Assembly (NCBI GenBank): GCA_050084985.1
Contig: JBITNC010000001.1
Coordinates: 70,494,001-70,558,000 of the forward strand
Origin: Nageia nagi
Lineage: Eukaryota > Pinophyta
Length of the DNA: 64,000 nucleotides
Reading direction: 5' to 3'
Shown: positions 21,760 through 34,560 of the stretch, in pieces
Layout of the letters: every line of letters starts with the position of its first letter
Numbering within the stretch: position 1 is the stretch's first letter
Notes under the pieces: model-generated
Told to the model about the DNA's origin: nothing
What the model saw: only the letters and a program-made list of their open reading frames with translations
The model's database searches: none
Program-made: the position numbers and the translations under genes

Positions 21760-23960
21760 TTATCATCTTTATCACAATGAATACAATTCCTATTATCACC
21801 TTCTTTCTTTTTCAAAGTATTAGTGGTCTTAGTTTCTTGCTTACTTTTTCCTTTATCTTGATATTTACCTTTATCTTGTGATCCCCTTTAATTAGAAGCC
21901 TTCTAGGATTCATCATATTATCTCCTTGTTTTACCATCCTTCTCTAAGTATTATGCTTATGCACACACTTGATTAGGATTATTAGGCTTAAACAACATGA
22001 TAGTATTTTGCAAATGACTATGTAAACCTCCAATGTACTTCATTAAAGTTTGAGGATCTTTTTGTGAAACCCCATGAAAAGCAGCTTGTTTTGTGTAAAC
22101 ACCTTAAAAACACATCCTATGTTGTTGAATGGGTTACATATACATTTTTAATTATATCATGTGTTATAATATCATGTTGGACTAATGTATGTTTTGCAAG
22201 TCCATCGATTAGATTGGTTGACTCAATATAGGTCTTTTATTTTGCTAACACTCTTTGGTTGTAGTTGCCTAGATGACTTGTAAGTTGCCTGAATGACCCT
22301 GTAGATGTCATCATAATTAGGGAAATTTTTATTGAGTATTATAAAATTCAATTGGAACACATTCCAAGCTTCTTCAATTTTTTATGCTTTGACCTATATA
22401 GACTTTGTAACCTTTGTGTTTTCCAGCAACTGTACATGAGCATTTGGATATTGTTGTGAAGGGCTTACCAAATCAAGAACATTACTCTTCAATATTTGAG
22501 GATGCTTCTCCATCACAAATGCATTGAGGTATTTGTTATCATTTGGGATTTTATTTGAGATAATTAATGGTGTCTCTCCATGTTATTTCTAGATTTGAAT
22601 ATGCATCAAACATTTATTGAAGCTTGTATCCTTTTATCTTAATTAGCAATTACATATTGTGTGGAATTTAGGCATTAATTAAGATAATACATCTTATATT
22701 TGTCAATATTTATTGCTTAATTTTCAATTCTTATCTTATATCCATTGATTTTAGCTTTGCATTTGTGGTCTACATTATCTTGCATTATTAGTTAGTTCAA
22801 TCTTTGTATACATCACTCACATTTGTCAAATCTTGGATATCACTTATCAATTTAGTATAGATCTATCATTTCATTTTTCAATTGTCATTGTTAAAGCATT
22901 TAACACCTATCTTTGTAAGTCTAGCATACACATTTGCATTCTAGGTATGAAAGTCTTTATGAGAATCCATGTGATTATGGACTAAGGGGATCTACAACCT
23001 TGTAGAGTTGGGGTCTCATCCCACCTTTGACAATCACAAGGTCCTAAGGACTTTTGATTTGAGGTCCCCTTTCCTTATTGATCTTTCCTTTTTAGATTTG
23101 AAAACACATTTATATCATTGAAGGTAAAGGATTATTCTTATACTTTGCTCTTATCATTTTGTCACAACATATCATAGGAAAATTTAGTATTGAATGCTTT
23201 GGATCTTGGAATACTCATGAGTGGTTTGAGTGTTTTTTGTGTTGAGGATTCTGAGGTTAAATTAAAAAGTGTATTCTTGAACTAATTTCCCTCTTTCTTG
23301 TATAAAAAAATATCATTTTATTAATTGTTTATTATGATACCCCAATGGATAAAATTGATCTCTTAACAAATTTTTAAATTCATTCCAAGAAGATATTTAT
23401 GATAAATTTTCATATCTAACAATTTCTACATGAATTTCCCTCCAAACTAAAGCATGTACACCCATATTGAATCTAGTAAAAGATATTTTATGAAAATAAT
23501 TTACAACACCTTGAATTTGTAAATGAACTTCCAATTATTTCAACCAATTATTTAACTTATCCACATCAACCTCTCCACCAAAAGTAGGAATGGCCACTTT
23601 AGCCTCCACCATGAATATATGGAACTCGATTTGATGAACATGATGAATTAGGTCCTCAAAATTCATTAAATTGCGCTTCTAATTAGCATTTACATTTGCT
23701 TTAGCAGCCAATAACTTAGCCAAATGAGCCAAATGAATCTCCATTTCCAAAAATTTCCTTTCAAAATTGGCATCCATCATGATACAAATAGTAGACTATT
23801 GCTCCTCCAAATTATCGATTTTCATTACTCAGCACCTTTGACCAATCTTGGGATCCTTTGGAATCAAATTTGATCTTTGAGATCTCCTCTTAAACATAAA
23901 AAAGCACACTACTAGTAGCCTAAAATCCATAAAATTTTGTTCCAAATTTTGCATACACAA
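21760..23960 (-). pseudogene. Ty3/gypsy gag fragment (family C/D), split by an insertion
   Basis: Read right to left after the primer-binding site, the gag gives TIMDANFERKFLEMEI-like residues near 23750 and EAKVAIPTFGGEVDVDKLN near 23580. It continues with HISFTRFNMGVHALVW-type sequence, ISSWNEFKNLLRDQ and YPLGY (near 23340). After the 1.15-kb insertion it resumes as QKDPQTLMKYIGGLHSHLQN (22080-22020). The same gag is present in the D copy at 29.27-30.2 kb, which confirms the alignment and locates the insertion. No pol follows to the left, so this copy is truncated at about 21760. Confidence 0.8.
22111..23261. mobile_element. 1151-bp insertion flanked by TTAAAAA in gypsy gag
   Basis: Compared with the second gag copy (29.63-29.77 kb), homology stops at about 22103 and resumes at about 23262. 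TTAAAAA is found on both sides (22104-22110 and 23262-23268). A TTAAAA-like target is typical of LINE or SINE endonuclease insertion, but I see no poly-A tail and recognise no protein in the insert. It could also be an LTR fragment. The class is unknown. Confidence 0.55.
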
Positions 23961-23972
23961 GATTTGATACCA
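23961..23972 (-). other. Primer-binding site of gypsy C
   Basis: On the minus strand this reads TGGTATCAAATC, close to the initiator-Met tRNA complement TGGTATCAGAGC used by many plant LTR retrotransposons. It lies directly against the LTR end (CACA) and just before gag. Confidence 0.75.
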
Positions 23973-25930
23973 TGTGATCGTAATCATCAAATGCTTATAC
24001 AATATTGGATCATCACTTATAGATTTGAACAAAAAATATTCACCATTATGAGAAACATAAAACTACATATAAATTCAAAATTACATAATGTGAAACTACA
24101 AATTAACAATCTCAATCACACACAACAAGATCAACATAATTATTTACCCTGGTTCACTCAATGTAAGCTAATATAGCATTGAATTCGATCCTTCTCTTCT
24201 CATTATCTATGGAAATTATAATATTACATGCATATAGAGAAATACCATCAAATTAATGGTAATACCATCTCCTACAACACTACTACAATCTTCTAGAGCA
24301 AGAAGAGTAAATTCAAAACTACAAAACTTATGGAATGACTCTTGGTCTTCCTTCAAATATTTACAATCCTAAAACCTCAAAAACTAACACATGATATAAT
24401 GTAGATTATTATGTAAATATTTTTTAAATATTAGTTTTTATTTCCAAATGTTTCACATATAGGTAATTGTTATACTAACTTCCTATGTATTTACCTTCTT
24501 AGATAAACTATAATGATACTAATAACTTCTTTGAACCTAAAATGAACATGCATGACATGTATCATAAATGCAATCATGAATTGGTATTGGATGGAGAGAT
24601 TGGAATCATTTTGAGTTTTTTGAAAATTTGTGAAGAATAAATGGACAACATTCTACCACTATTTGTGAGCATTATGAACTCAAAATAAAGTAAGCCTTAT
24701 TTTTCATAAGAACATTTATTTATAATTTTGTTAAATATATAGATTCAAGGGAACCATCACATACATACTATAAAATCATAAAATTTGAAATGGAAACTAG
24801 AACCTAATTCCAATAAGAAATAAGAATGAAAATACATTTAAGCATCCAAAAAATTGATACAAGTTTGTTAAAGAGGTTCCTCTCAATATGAGAGTATGTC
24901 CCTTATAGTAGCCACAATCAATCCCATCATTATATTATGCAATAAATTTACAATAGGATTTATAATCCCACAAAGTGTCCTTAACATAAAATTGAATCCT
25001 AAAACATGAACATAACCTATAATAGTGATGAACATATTTACAACAAGTTCTAATTCATTCTCTAGCTTCTTCTTCTCTATTATTCCTTCTCCTCCCCTTA
25101 TCCTAACTCTCCAGAAGGATATGTAGGAAGATATCAACATCTCTAAAGAAGTCACATGACTTTCCAACTTCCCAGTAACTTCCAAACATCTCAAAATGAC
25201 TCAAAGAGCTTCATCTGCCATCCATATATGATCTATTTTTCTAGCATGGGTACTAACCTTAGTGTTGGTGCTAGTATATCATGTGTATAAGTAGGTGAAA
25301 GGTTAGGTATCACATGAACCATCAGGTGAATAATTAGCTCTTCATTAGCATCCACATTGATATTCTTATGCAATGTTTTGGTTCCCATATAAACAATCAT
25401 CATACTAACATCCTAAATATGTCAAATTAAAAATCCTACATTGTAAATCCTAAAAAATACTATCATAGGTGTGGGCATCAATGTTGGTGCTGTGTTAGCA
25501 TTGATGTTGGCAAGTTTGACACTTTTATAGAAAACACCTTGGATGGTGATCAAATCTTTAACAAAGGTAGGGATGCATATACTCATTTGAAAGGTATCTT
25601 AAAGAACTATAGAATGAAGAATAATAAACCCAATTGGATATATCTATCAAAAAATTATGAATTCCCAAATATGATTTATCCATTTTCAATAAGTTCCCTA
25701 GCATAGAAAATTCACAATATGCAACCAAAAATATCCAAACATCACCCAAAAGTGAGAGTGTTCTAAATTCTCATTCTAGGGATGTTAGCCTTAGAGAATT
25801 TAATCAAATATGGATTGATTACAAAATCAAAATATTTTCAAAAAACAAATTTTAGTTTAAATAATGGATCAAGCTCATAAAAGAAAATCTCTAGCCAAAT
25901 TAGCACTCAAGGAAATATCTCTAGATCACA
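23973..25930 (-). repeat. Long terminal repeat of gypsy family C/D (1958 bp), shared by two internal regions
   Basis: In element sense the LTR starts TGTGATCTAGAG right after the polypurine tract and ends GATTACGATCACA right before the primer-binding site. The short inverted ends TGTGATC...GATCACA confirm the boundaries. It acts as the 3' LTR of gypsy D (25.94-30.2 kb) and the 5' LTR of gypsy C gag (23.96-21.76 kb). A partial second copy lies at 55.54-56.88 kb. Frames such as 24883-25194 inside it are not genes. Confidence 0.8.
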
Positions 25931-25943
25931 CCTCCCCAAAGGG
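25931..25943 (-). other. Polypurine tract of gypsy D
   Basis: The minus strand reads CCCTTTGGGGAGG immediately before the LTR start TGTGATC. This is the expected position and composition for the plus-strand priming tract. Confidence 0.7.
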
Positions 25944-28900
25944 AAGTGCATTTTATCCTCAAAATGCTTAATGATGGAAAAGGTGGGGAAAAAATTCCTT
26001 AACCTTACTCTTATTATACCATTTTTTTATTTTAGGTAATCTACCTTTCAACCCAACAAGCCAAATTTCTTCTTTTCCTCTCCTTGTATTCTAGATCTTC
26101 TTTTAAACAAAATTGAGTGCTACTTCAATTCATCCATTGCACTAGGGTAAGATCTTCAATGAATAGTAAAATTGTGCTTGAATCAATTTCATCTTTAGCT
26201 ATCATGAAAGGGTCAAATAATTTAAGGTCTATAATGTTGGAAACTAAATAAATATTCATGTAATAAGGAAAATCAAGTTTGAAGGCATTATCACCTACTT
26301 GTTCAATGATCTTGAATGGTCCATACCTGATTGTTTTAGCTTCTTTGAAGGACCCTCTAACCTTTATTTATTGAGGTGTAGCCAAACTTGATCATCGAAT
26401 TGGAAATTATGATTAGTCCTATGCTTATCATTCCTCAATTTGTATTTGGCTTGAATTCTTGTTATAAGAGTGTTGAATTTAAACAAGATACTCATTCCAT
26501 GATTTTGGATGTTTTCCATAATACCTACTAAGTAATTGTACAATAGTCTTATTAACTACCTTAGTTTAGCCATTCATTTGAGGGTGAAAGTTTGTGGTTC
26601 TCTTCAACTTGGTGTCTATTTTTTCCCACAAGGTTATCTAAAACTTATCCAGGAATCTACTATCTCTATCTAAAATAATAGAACTAGGCAATCCAAAGTG
26701 AACCCACACATGAGAGAAAAATATGTCTGCTACAAGTTTTCTAGTTATAGTCTTCTTCCATGAAATTTAAACACACATATTTCTAAATCTTTCATCAATA
26801 ATAAATAAGTAATCATTTCCCCTTTTTCTCATAGGTAAACCACCCATAAAATCTATGTACATGCTCTCCCAAGGCCTGCTAGGAATTGGTAATGGCTGAT
26901 ATAACCCAACATTTCTATTACTAGGCTTACTTGTGCAACATAAAATATACTCCTAATATATTTTGTAGCTTGTTATTGATTCTTGGGCTAGTACACATAC
27001 CTTTTAAAGTTTTCCATAGTCTTGCCCACTCCAAAATGTTTAAAAATTTGAGATGTATGTGCTTCCCTCATGAGTTGCACTCTTTCTTGTTGTGGCACAC
27101 ATAAAGCATTTTCTTTATATACTAATCTCTCTGTTACAAAATAATTAGTATCATCATTACATCTACTATTCTAAAACAACTTCAAATAAATATTCTTGAA
27201 ATTAAGATCATTAAGTTACTATTATTTATATGATTCTTGCATGAAAGGACAAAGTTTAAGAATACAACTCAGATCTAAAACAATAGTTTGTATTGGTAGC
27301 CTAGCTAACATATGTATAATTTAATTTGTACTTCCATTTTTATATTTACTAATAGTTTGTAACTATTGCAAGAAATCTATCCATTTTAAATGTATTTCTT
27401 ATTGCAACTTAGATTGAGTTTGTAGGTAAGGCAAAGGTTGGTGGTCAGTATGAATTATTGTTTCCTTACTAGCCAAGAAATTTTTCTATTTTTTAATAGT
27501 TTGGAAAAGGGAAAATAATTCTTTTTCATAGACTAGATATTTCAACACTCTTCCACTAATATTTTTTGAATTATAACACACATGTCTTGTTCCTTGCATC
27601 AATACTGCTCCAATTGCATATTCAATAGCATTTGATTATATCTCAAATGGCTATAGAAAATTGGGCAATGTTAGGATAGGTGAATTGATAATTTTCTTCT
27701 TTAAGATATTAAATGCACTATATTGTTTCCTTCCCCATTGAAAACCATCCCTCTTGACAATTAAATCATGTAATGGAGAGGCTATACTAGAAAAATTCTT
27801 AATGAATTTTCTAAGATATTGAGTTTCCCTCAAGAAGCTCCTTGTCTTAGTGACATATGTAGGCCTTGGCCAGTAAACAATGGTATTCAATTTATTTCAA
27901 TTCTTAGCTTTCCATCACCAAAAATTTCCTAAGGTACATTAAAATTTATTTTCCAAACTCACATTTCCTCATCTTTAATAATAACTTATTATCTTTTAAA
28001 TTTTGCAACACTTATTTTTGATGCACCATATGTTCTTCCCAATTTCTTCTAAAAATAAGAATATCATCCAAGTAAATAACAATAATTTTATTAATATAGG
28101 ATATGAATAACTCATTTATTACTCTCATGAAAGTGGTTGGTGTATTGTATAGTTCAAAAGGTAGTACAATCCATTCAAACAACCCTTCTCTAATTTTGAA
28201 TGCAATTTTCCACATTTCTTCCTCCTTGATCCTTACTTAATGATAACCATTTGTTAAGTCCAGTTTGGTAAATAAATTCCACCCTCATAGATACTTCAAT
28301 ATATCATCAATAATTAGCAATGGATATCTATTTTTGAATGTGATCTTGTTCAATGGTTGGTAGTCAATGTATATCCTCCATTATCCATCCTTCTTTGGCA
28401 TAGGGATAACTAGTGATCCATAAGGTGAAGTGCTTGGCCTAATCACTCCTTATTCTAGTAGTTTAAAAATATGCCTCTTCACCTCTTCCTTATCAATTTG
28501 AAACTATCTATACAACCTAATATTTGGAAGAGTTTTATTAGGCATTAATTGGATCTCATGTTGGATGTCCCTCTTTGGTGGAAGTCCCTTTGGTTCCAAA
28601 AATAACTCATCATACTCCTTTACCAATATTTGAACTTGCTGATTTTTTTTGCTTAATGTGGATAATTTCCCCATTATTGATAAGATCTCTCCAACCTCCT
28701 TTGGTCAAATTATAGCAATCATGCATTTCTTGCTAGCACTAATGAATCTTTTGGCTTAGATTGTTATCACAAACTCCAATTTGTATCTACTTTTATGAGT
28801 ATTGATATCATAATGAATAATATTCTTTACAATTTTGTATTGATTCAATTTTTTAAAATAGACACCATCTTGTCCCACAAATATGGGTTTACAAAAATCA

Positions 28901-30200
28901 CACCATTGATATTAAGAGGCACCACATCAACCACAACTTCATCAATGAAGTTCTTTGCTATTGCAAACACCAACTTGAATTATCTAGTTACTTGCATTTG
29001 AGTTCCATGATTCAGCCAACCCAAAGGATAGGAATGAGGATGAGCAACAGTCTCTAACTTCATCCTATTAACCCAAGTTTCTACAATAATATTGGCCTGA
29101 GAACTAGGGTCAAAGATAGCATCAATTCTGGTCTGCTTAACTTGGATCTTGAGATGAAATAATTTTATTTTATTTTTATTTTTCAGTTGCAACATCTTTT
29201 CTCTATGTATTAGTACAAATTATCTCATTATCAACATCAAAACTATCTTCTACTATTTCTCCTTTTTTCACTATTTCAGTCTTCTTATACTATTTCTTTC
29301 CCTTCTTAGTTCCCATTTTGGTATTGTATTTGGATGAAGTTTCCAACAAATAGTATCATTATATCCATGTTTATTACAACGAGAACAATTCTTGTCAAAT
29401 TTTATGGCTATAGTGTTATTTTTCTCTTGCTTATTCTTTTTCCCCTTGTCTTGGGTTTTACCTTTCTCTTGTTGTCCACTTGAACTAACACCTTTGGAGT
29501 TCTCATATTTCCTTCTTTGTTTTCCACATTCTTCAAAATAATGTGCTTGCACACACACTTTATCAAGGTTAGTATGATAAAAAAATATAAGTATTTTTTG
29601 CAAATGATAATGCAAACCTTTAATATACTTCATTAGCAAACTTGTATCTTTCAAAGAAATTCCCAACATGATGGCTTGTATTCTAAATACTGTAGTGTAT
29701 TCTTGGATATATTAGCCTTTTTGTTATCTCATGGATTATCATTTCATCAATTATTTCTTGTAATACCCAAGGGATAGAATTTCTCCTTCAACAAATACTT
29801 AAAATCCTTCTACAAAGAAATAGGTGGTAAATTTTCATGCCTTAATGATTCAATATTGGCTTCCCACTAAATCAAAGCATGTTCTAATTTCAACCTAGCA
29901 AATGAGATTTTTGCAAGATCACCAACAACACCTTATACTTGGAAGTACACTTCTAGTTTATTCAACGGTTTCAATTTTTTTGCATCCACCTCTCCTCCAA
30001 AAGTTGGAATCTTTACCTTGGCCTCAATTTTAAAAGGTAAACAATGAACATGTGGTGTAGTTGATGATTGAACACTATCTTATCTTCATCCAATCTAATG
30101 TATCTCTTCTCTAGACTATCTTGCCATCATTTCAATTAGTCTTGATATATTGGTATCCATTATAATAAATCTCCTTTGGAAATTTATGTTTGATTGGAAA
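25944..30200 (-). pseudogene. Ty3/gypsy D gag-pro-RT-RNH-int, almost complete but decayed
   Basis: Minus-strand order follows the standard gypsy plan. Gag is at 30200-29270 and ends in a zinc knuckle read as CSRCNKHGYNDTIC, where Tyr replaces the ligand His. Protease is near 29195-28980 (AIFDPSSQANII; the family has DSG or DTG, so Ser/Thr and Gly are lost). RT covers about 28500-27890, with FEWIVLPFELYNTPTTFMR and the catalytic box VIYLDDILIF (YLDD at 28074-28063) intact. RNase H follows from 27890 (WPRPTYVTKTRSF marks the connection). Integrase is at about 27100-26350, with HFGVGKTMENF, NDYLFIID and a TTKL/HPQ-like region. A C-terminal segment (RYGPFKII near 26320) is followed by the polypurine tract. 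No second RNase H is seen. The 5' LTR is missing because the LTR at 30240 belongs to another element. Confidence 0.85.
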
Positions 30201-30239
30201 GCTTGAGGAGGCTCTTCTTCATGAAGATCATCAATGGGA

Positions 30240-31425
30240 TTTTTTACCCCCTAATTTTTAATCAATATTTTTTTCATTTCTTCCTCGAGTTCGGTATCTA
30301 GGAAAAATTTATTTTTCCCCTTAATAAATAAAAAATACATAAACATTAAATAATCCAAAAATAATGATTTTTCAAGCTCACATCTTTTTCCATCATTAAA
30401 AAGAGTTTGGATCATTGGGTAGTATCTTTCACCTTAAAGGCAAGTGCATATTCTAGACATTGACATGGAAATTGGTGTCTATGAAACCATTGAATACCAT
30501 CCTCTAATTTTGATCACAAGCACCTACCCTCAAAATGAGCGAAATTTGATCCTACTCAACTATTAAATGATGAACATAAAAATCCCATTTTTGAAGGTAA
30601 GCATTCATTCTAGATACTAAAAAGTGAAAGTCAATTCTCACCATAACCCAAAAGTGAAAAGGGTCCTCATTTCCAAAATTGAAGTAAAAAATGATGAATT
30701 TTGACTATCTTTATGATTTCTTCAATCACATCAAGTTTAGAACCTACTTGGGTGCAACTAGAGGATCTTCTTATCGCATCCTCTTTCATATAAACTCAAC
30801 ATGAATAAGGAATTTCTTTTGATCATATCTATAGAGAAGTCTACCTTATCATGAATAAAGTTTTTGTTGGGGTTGCAATGAATTTCCTTCAAACTTGGTG
30901 ATATGTAACTTGATCTATTTTGGAATTAGCTTGATCAAAATTATTCATTTATCATATTGTATTAACTTTTAAACTAAAGTAATTAAGTTAAAATGTCACT
31001 ATCACATTAACATGAACCTAACCTTGAAGTGACTAAGTTAAATTCTTTTGTTGCATTGAACTTAGTGTTAACTTTGGAATGACTACGCTAAATTTCTTTA
31101 TCACATTATTTTGGAAACCTGGTCAAAGTAATTAAGTTAATCTCTATTATCATATGAAGATAAACTTTAACCTTGATGCAACCAAGGAATATTTTATTAT
31201 CATACCATTTTATCCTTCTGTTTAGAGTGACCAAGGGGTTATAGTTGTTGCACCATTTTAACCTTCATATCAAAGTGACTTAGGCATTTTTAATGGTCGC
31301 ACCCACTTAGACTATTAACTTGATGTGACTAAAGAAAAATGAATAATTTTGAGAAAATAAATTTTCTAATAAAATTATGATTTTTTTCTTATCTCAAAAT
31401 GATGCCTAATAAATTTTTTTATCAT
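30240..31425 (+). repeat. LTR1 of the E/F element (with internal deletion)
   Basis: This region is homologous to 47568-49215 (LTR2 plus leader): TACCCCCTAATTTTTAATCAAT here matches TCACCCAATTTTTTATCAAT there, and similarity continues through the polymorphic repeat region to the E start codon. Compared with LTR2 it lacks about 460 bp corresponding to 48.23-48.69 kb, including the TATA box. The exact LTR/leader boundary and a primer-binding site were not identified, so the right limit is only the last base before E1. Confidence 0.55.
30963..31335 (+). repeat. Degenerate tandem repeat in LTR1/leader
   Basis: About seven degenerate units of 45-60 bp built on AAAGTGACTAAGTTAAATT followed by a TTATCRCATT-type segment. 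The same array exists in the second copy at 48760-49135, so it was already present in the parent element. Confidence 0.6.
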
Positions 31426-31433
31426 TTTACAAG

Positions 31434-34400
31434 ATGAGAAAGGTAAAGAAGGATGTAGGTGGCTATTCTTGGCTAACTAAGAGCAACTTTGTCAAATTAT
31501 AAAAAGATGAAAAAACCAAAATGAGAGCCTGCTATTATGATAGACTTTAGAACATTAGGGATCCAAAGTGTAATCATACCAAACCTGTGTTGATGTTAAG
31601 AAAAGTCAAGAGGATCCCAAAAGAAGTCATGGAGAAATATATACTTCATTCATTAGGTTTCTCTGAAATCATTATTATACCTTTCTCAATAAATTTCCTT
31701 GATTTGGTGATGGAAGTTATGGAACATATTGACTTTGAGAAAAGGGTTGTTATTGATGTCAATGATAAAGTTATTGTTAACTTAACCAAATAAGGTATTG
31801 AGAAAGCAATGGGATGGTCCAATCATGATATTATCTTCACCTAGGAAGATGTCAATCAGAGGTATTAATAATATAATAATAGACATAGGCCCAATGAATT
31901 CATTTGATCTCTATTGAAACTAGAGAATCATGGTATGGATCATTAGGTTGTAATGAAAGCACAAAGATTCTTCTTTCAAGACACCTTAAATAAGGCAATT
32001 AGTTTCATTTGTAGAATTTTCAAGAAATCTCCAAATATTAGATTTGAGAAGGATCTATTTGGTTTCATTTATAAAGTGAACAAAGGAGAAAGTATCTATT
32101 TGAGCCAAGTTATTAGTGATGAAATGATAAACCAACTAAAGAAAGTAAATAAAAAATCCTATATGGTTTTCCTACTATTGAAAGGGAAAAATTGACCTCA
32201 TGCCCATGCCATCAAAAAGGTTATCTATAACTAGAAGGCTACAATATACATGGTTTATCTAAAATTTCATAAAGTAAATTAATGGATCTACATTCATATG
32301 AGAACTGATGAGTGGGAGTATGCAATCATCAAATAATTGAAAGGGGATCAACATATCCCTAGGATTTCCATTAAGGTAATTGATTTATTGAAGAGGTTCA
32401 TCAATTTTTATCTTGAAGAGTTTGATAATTCCTATATCAAAATTTTTGATGTTGATGTGGCCCTTCTCAAAATTCCATGTTACCTTAGTAATAGAATGGT
32501 GTTCCTCGAATTTGTGATGTGGATGTTTTACTTTCATGAAAAATTTTCCTAGAAGAAGAAAGAGGCACCCATCAAGATGCCTATTACTCTCTCTTGGTAT
32601 TGTTGTAATAATTGGTTGGAAGTAGAGACAATCAAGTGTAAAATTCAAGGCTATGATTTTGAGAGTCATATATTGAAGATACATTATGATCCAACTAGTG
32701 TATTGATATATTTTGCCAAAGATTTCACACTAAATATGCATGCCACTCTCTTGGAGATCTTGAAATATAAATAAATGTTTATTCAAAGGTTAAAATTCAA
32801 AGGATATTTTAATAACTAGCTCAAGAGGAAAGAGATAGAAATAAAGAAGTAGACAAAGATAAAAGTTACAAAATCCTACCTCATCTATCTATAGCTTAGC
32901 AAATAATTGAGCAAGAGTGACTTTGATAATGATGATTAATGAAAAATAGATAGTGGTGATAATAGGTTGAGAATTCATAGCAGAAGTGAAGAAGAATTAG
33001 ATGGAAATGATGAAGGTCATATGGAGGCCACTTTCAAGGAGTGTTGAGAACCTATCTTAGCCATGTATACTCATATCGAGGGGAGTGATAATTTAATCAA
33101 TGTCATGGATTCTAAAGAAGAAGGTGAAATCAAACATGATGCCCATACTCCCCCAATAATTTATTCTAGGCTAGAATTAATTATCACTTATTCTTCCTCC
33201 ACCTAGAAGATTCATGATGAGAAGAGATCACCTCAAAAGTTCTTATGTGAAAAAGAAGCAAAAGGATCCTCATAAATCATAGAATGCCCAACTATGAGGT
33301 TAGAGACCAAGAAAGGTTGCACTCCTCATAAACCCTAGTTCACAAACATCCTCATCCAAGCATTCATCTAAGGAAACTAGAGGAGAGGGAGATGGTTATG
33401 ATGATGATGAGAATGGAGGAAAGAAAAGGAAAAAAAAATAAGATAAGCATGATAAAACAATTATCACTATTGATGATTATAGTAGCCTTGATCAACTTAG
33501 TTCAAAAAATATTCTAAAGAATATAGATATTTATGCATATTTGAAAAGGCTCTAAGAAGTTAGCAATGGTAGTGAAAGAGAAGAAAATATGGATGTTACA
33601 AAAGAAGCTACCCTGATACCAAGAAAACTACTAATTTTCATAGATTTTTGCAAAGAGACTCTACACGTAAGTCAAACTCTCAACTAGTGTTAAGAATTTG
33701 AAGGAGAAAAGGCACATAAATTTTAGCACAATAGAATATTACATTGGACCTTTATGGATTGAATGAAATGTATATATCATTGATCAAGGTACCAAGAACC
33801 TGACCAAATTAGCATAAGAAAGGGAATTAGAGATCAATAAACCTAAGAACAAGGTAAATTTCATGAAGAATATTTGAAGTCTAAATATAGAAGAGGTTAT
33901 GAATTGGAGAAGAGAATTGATAAACTAATTGATAAATTAGTTAAAATCTTTATGAAGGCTTATCATGACCTAATGTATTTTGATAATATTAATTTTTAGC
34001 TTTATGATGTCAATGAGGATATCAACAAATTTGTCAATCAATGGGTAGAATAAGTAGGAAATGTTTCCAAGATTGAATGTGAAGAGATAAGTGATGATAT
34101 GATGATAGATTTTTCTAAAGAATTTTCATTTCTTTTTAATTGGTTATCGAGTGCTAAACCTAGATGTAAATCTTTCAAAGAGAAATTTGTTGATGCATAT
34201 AAAGAAAATCAAGATACCATTCTTTAAATAGAAATTCCCTTCTCTTAGAAAATCTATTAATTTGAGGAGTGATGAGAAAGAACAACAAAGTTTGAAAGAT
34301 ATATTAGAGAAAAAATTGAAATCTCAAGCTATAGAAGAAGAGATCATTGAAGCATATGAACACTACTGATCATGGACTACACAAGTTAAAACACCTCATT

Positions 34401-34560
34401 AGAGGATAAAAAGTTGTATGATAGGTTAGGTGATTTGTTGGTACTAGAGACTATTGGAAGGCAATGATATAGTTCATAAGTTTTTTAGAAGGAGACATCA
34501 AGGTAGAGATCGTAAGGTTGAGGACTTTGATCCCTTCTTCTTCATTGGTAAATTGATAAA
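31434..34560 (+). pseudogene. E1: unrecognised ~1000-codon protein of a large LTR element
   Basis: The reading starts MRKVKKDVGGYSWLTKSNF at 31434. Long open pieces follow at 31587-31793, 31953-32195, 32337-32552 and 32577-32774, then a Ser/Lys-rich region near 33340-33440 and a charged, probably coiled-coil region near 33640-34350. E2 at 49225-54560 encodes the same protein at similar spacing, so this is a real coding unit and not chance. I recognise no gag, protease, RT, integrase or transposase motif. It follows an LTR and precedes, by about 5 kb, the gypsy F gag on the same strand. It could therefore be the extra 5' ORF (ORF1) of a Tat/Ogre-like element, or the gag-like gene of a separate non-autonomous element. 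Its function is unknown. Confidence 0.6.

Noticed and set aside
24883-25194. A 103-codon minus-strand open frame
   Set aside because: It lies inside the gypsy LTR and is not maintained in the second LTR copy at 55.8-56.1 kb; no domain is visible.
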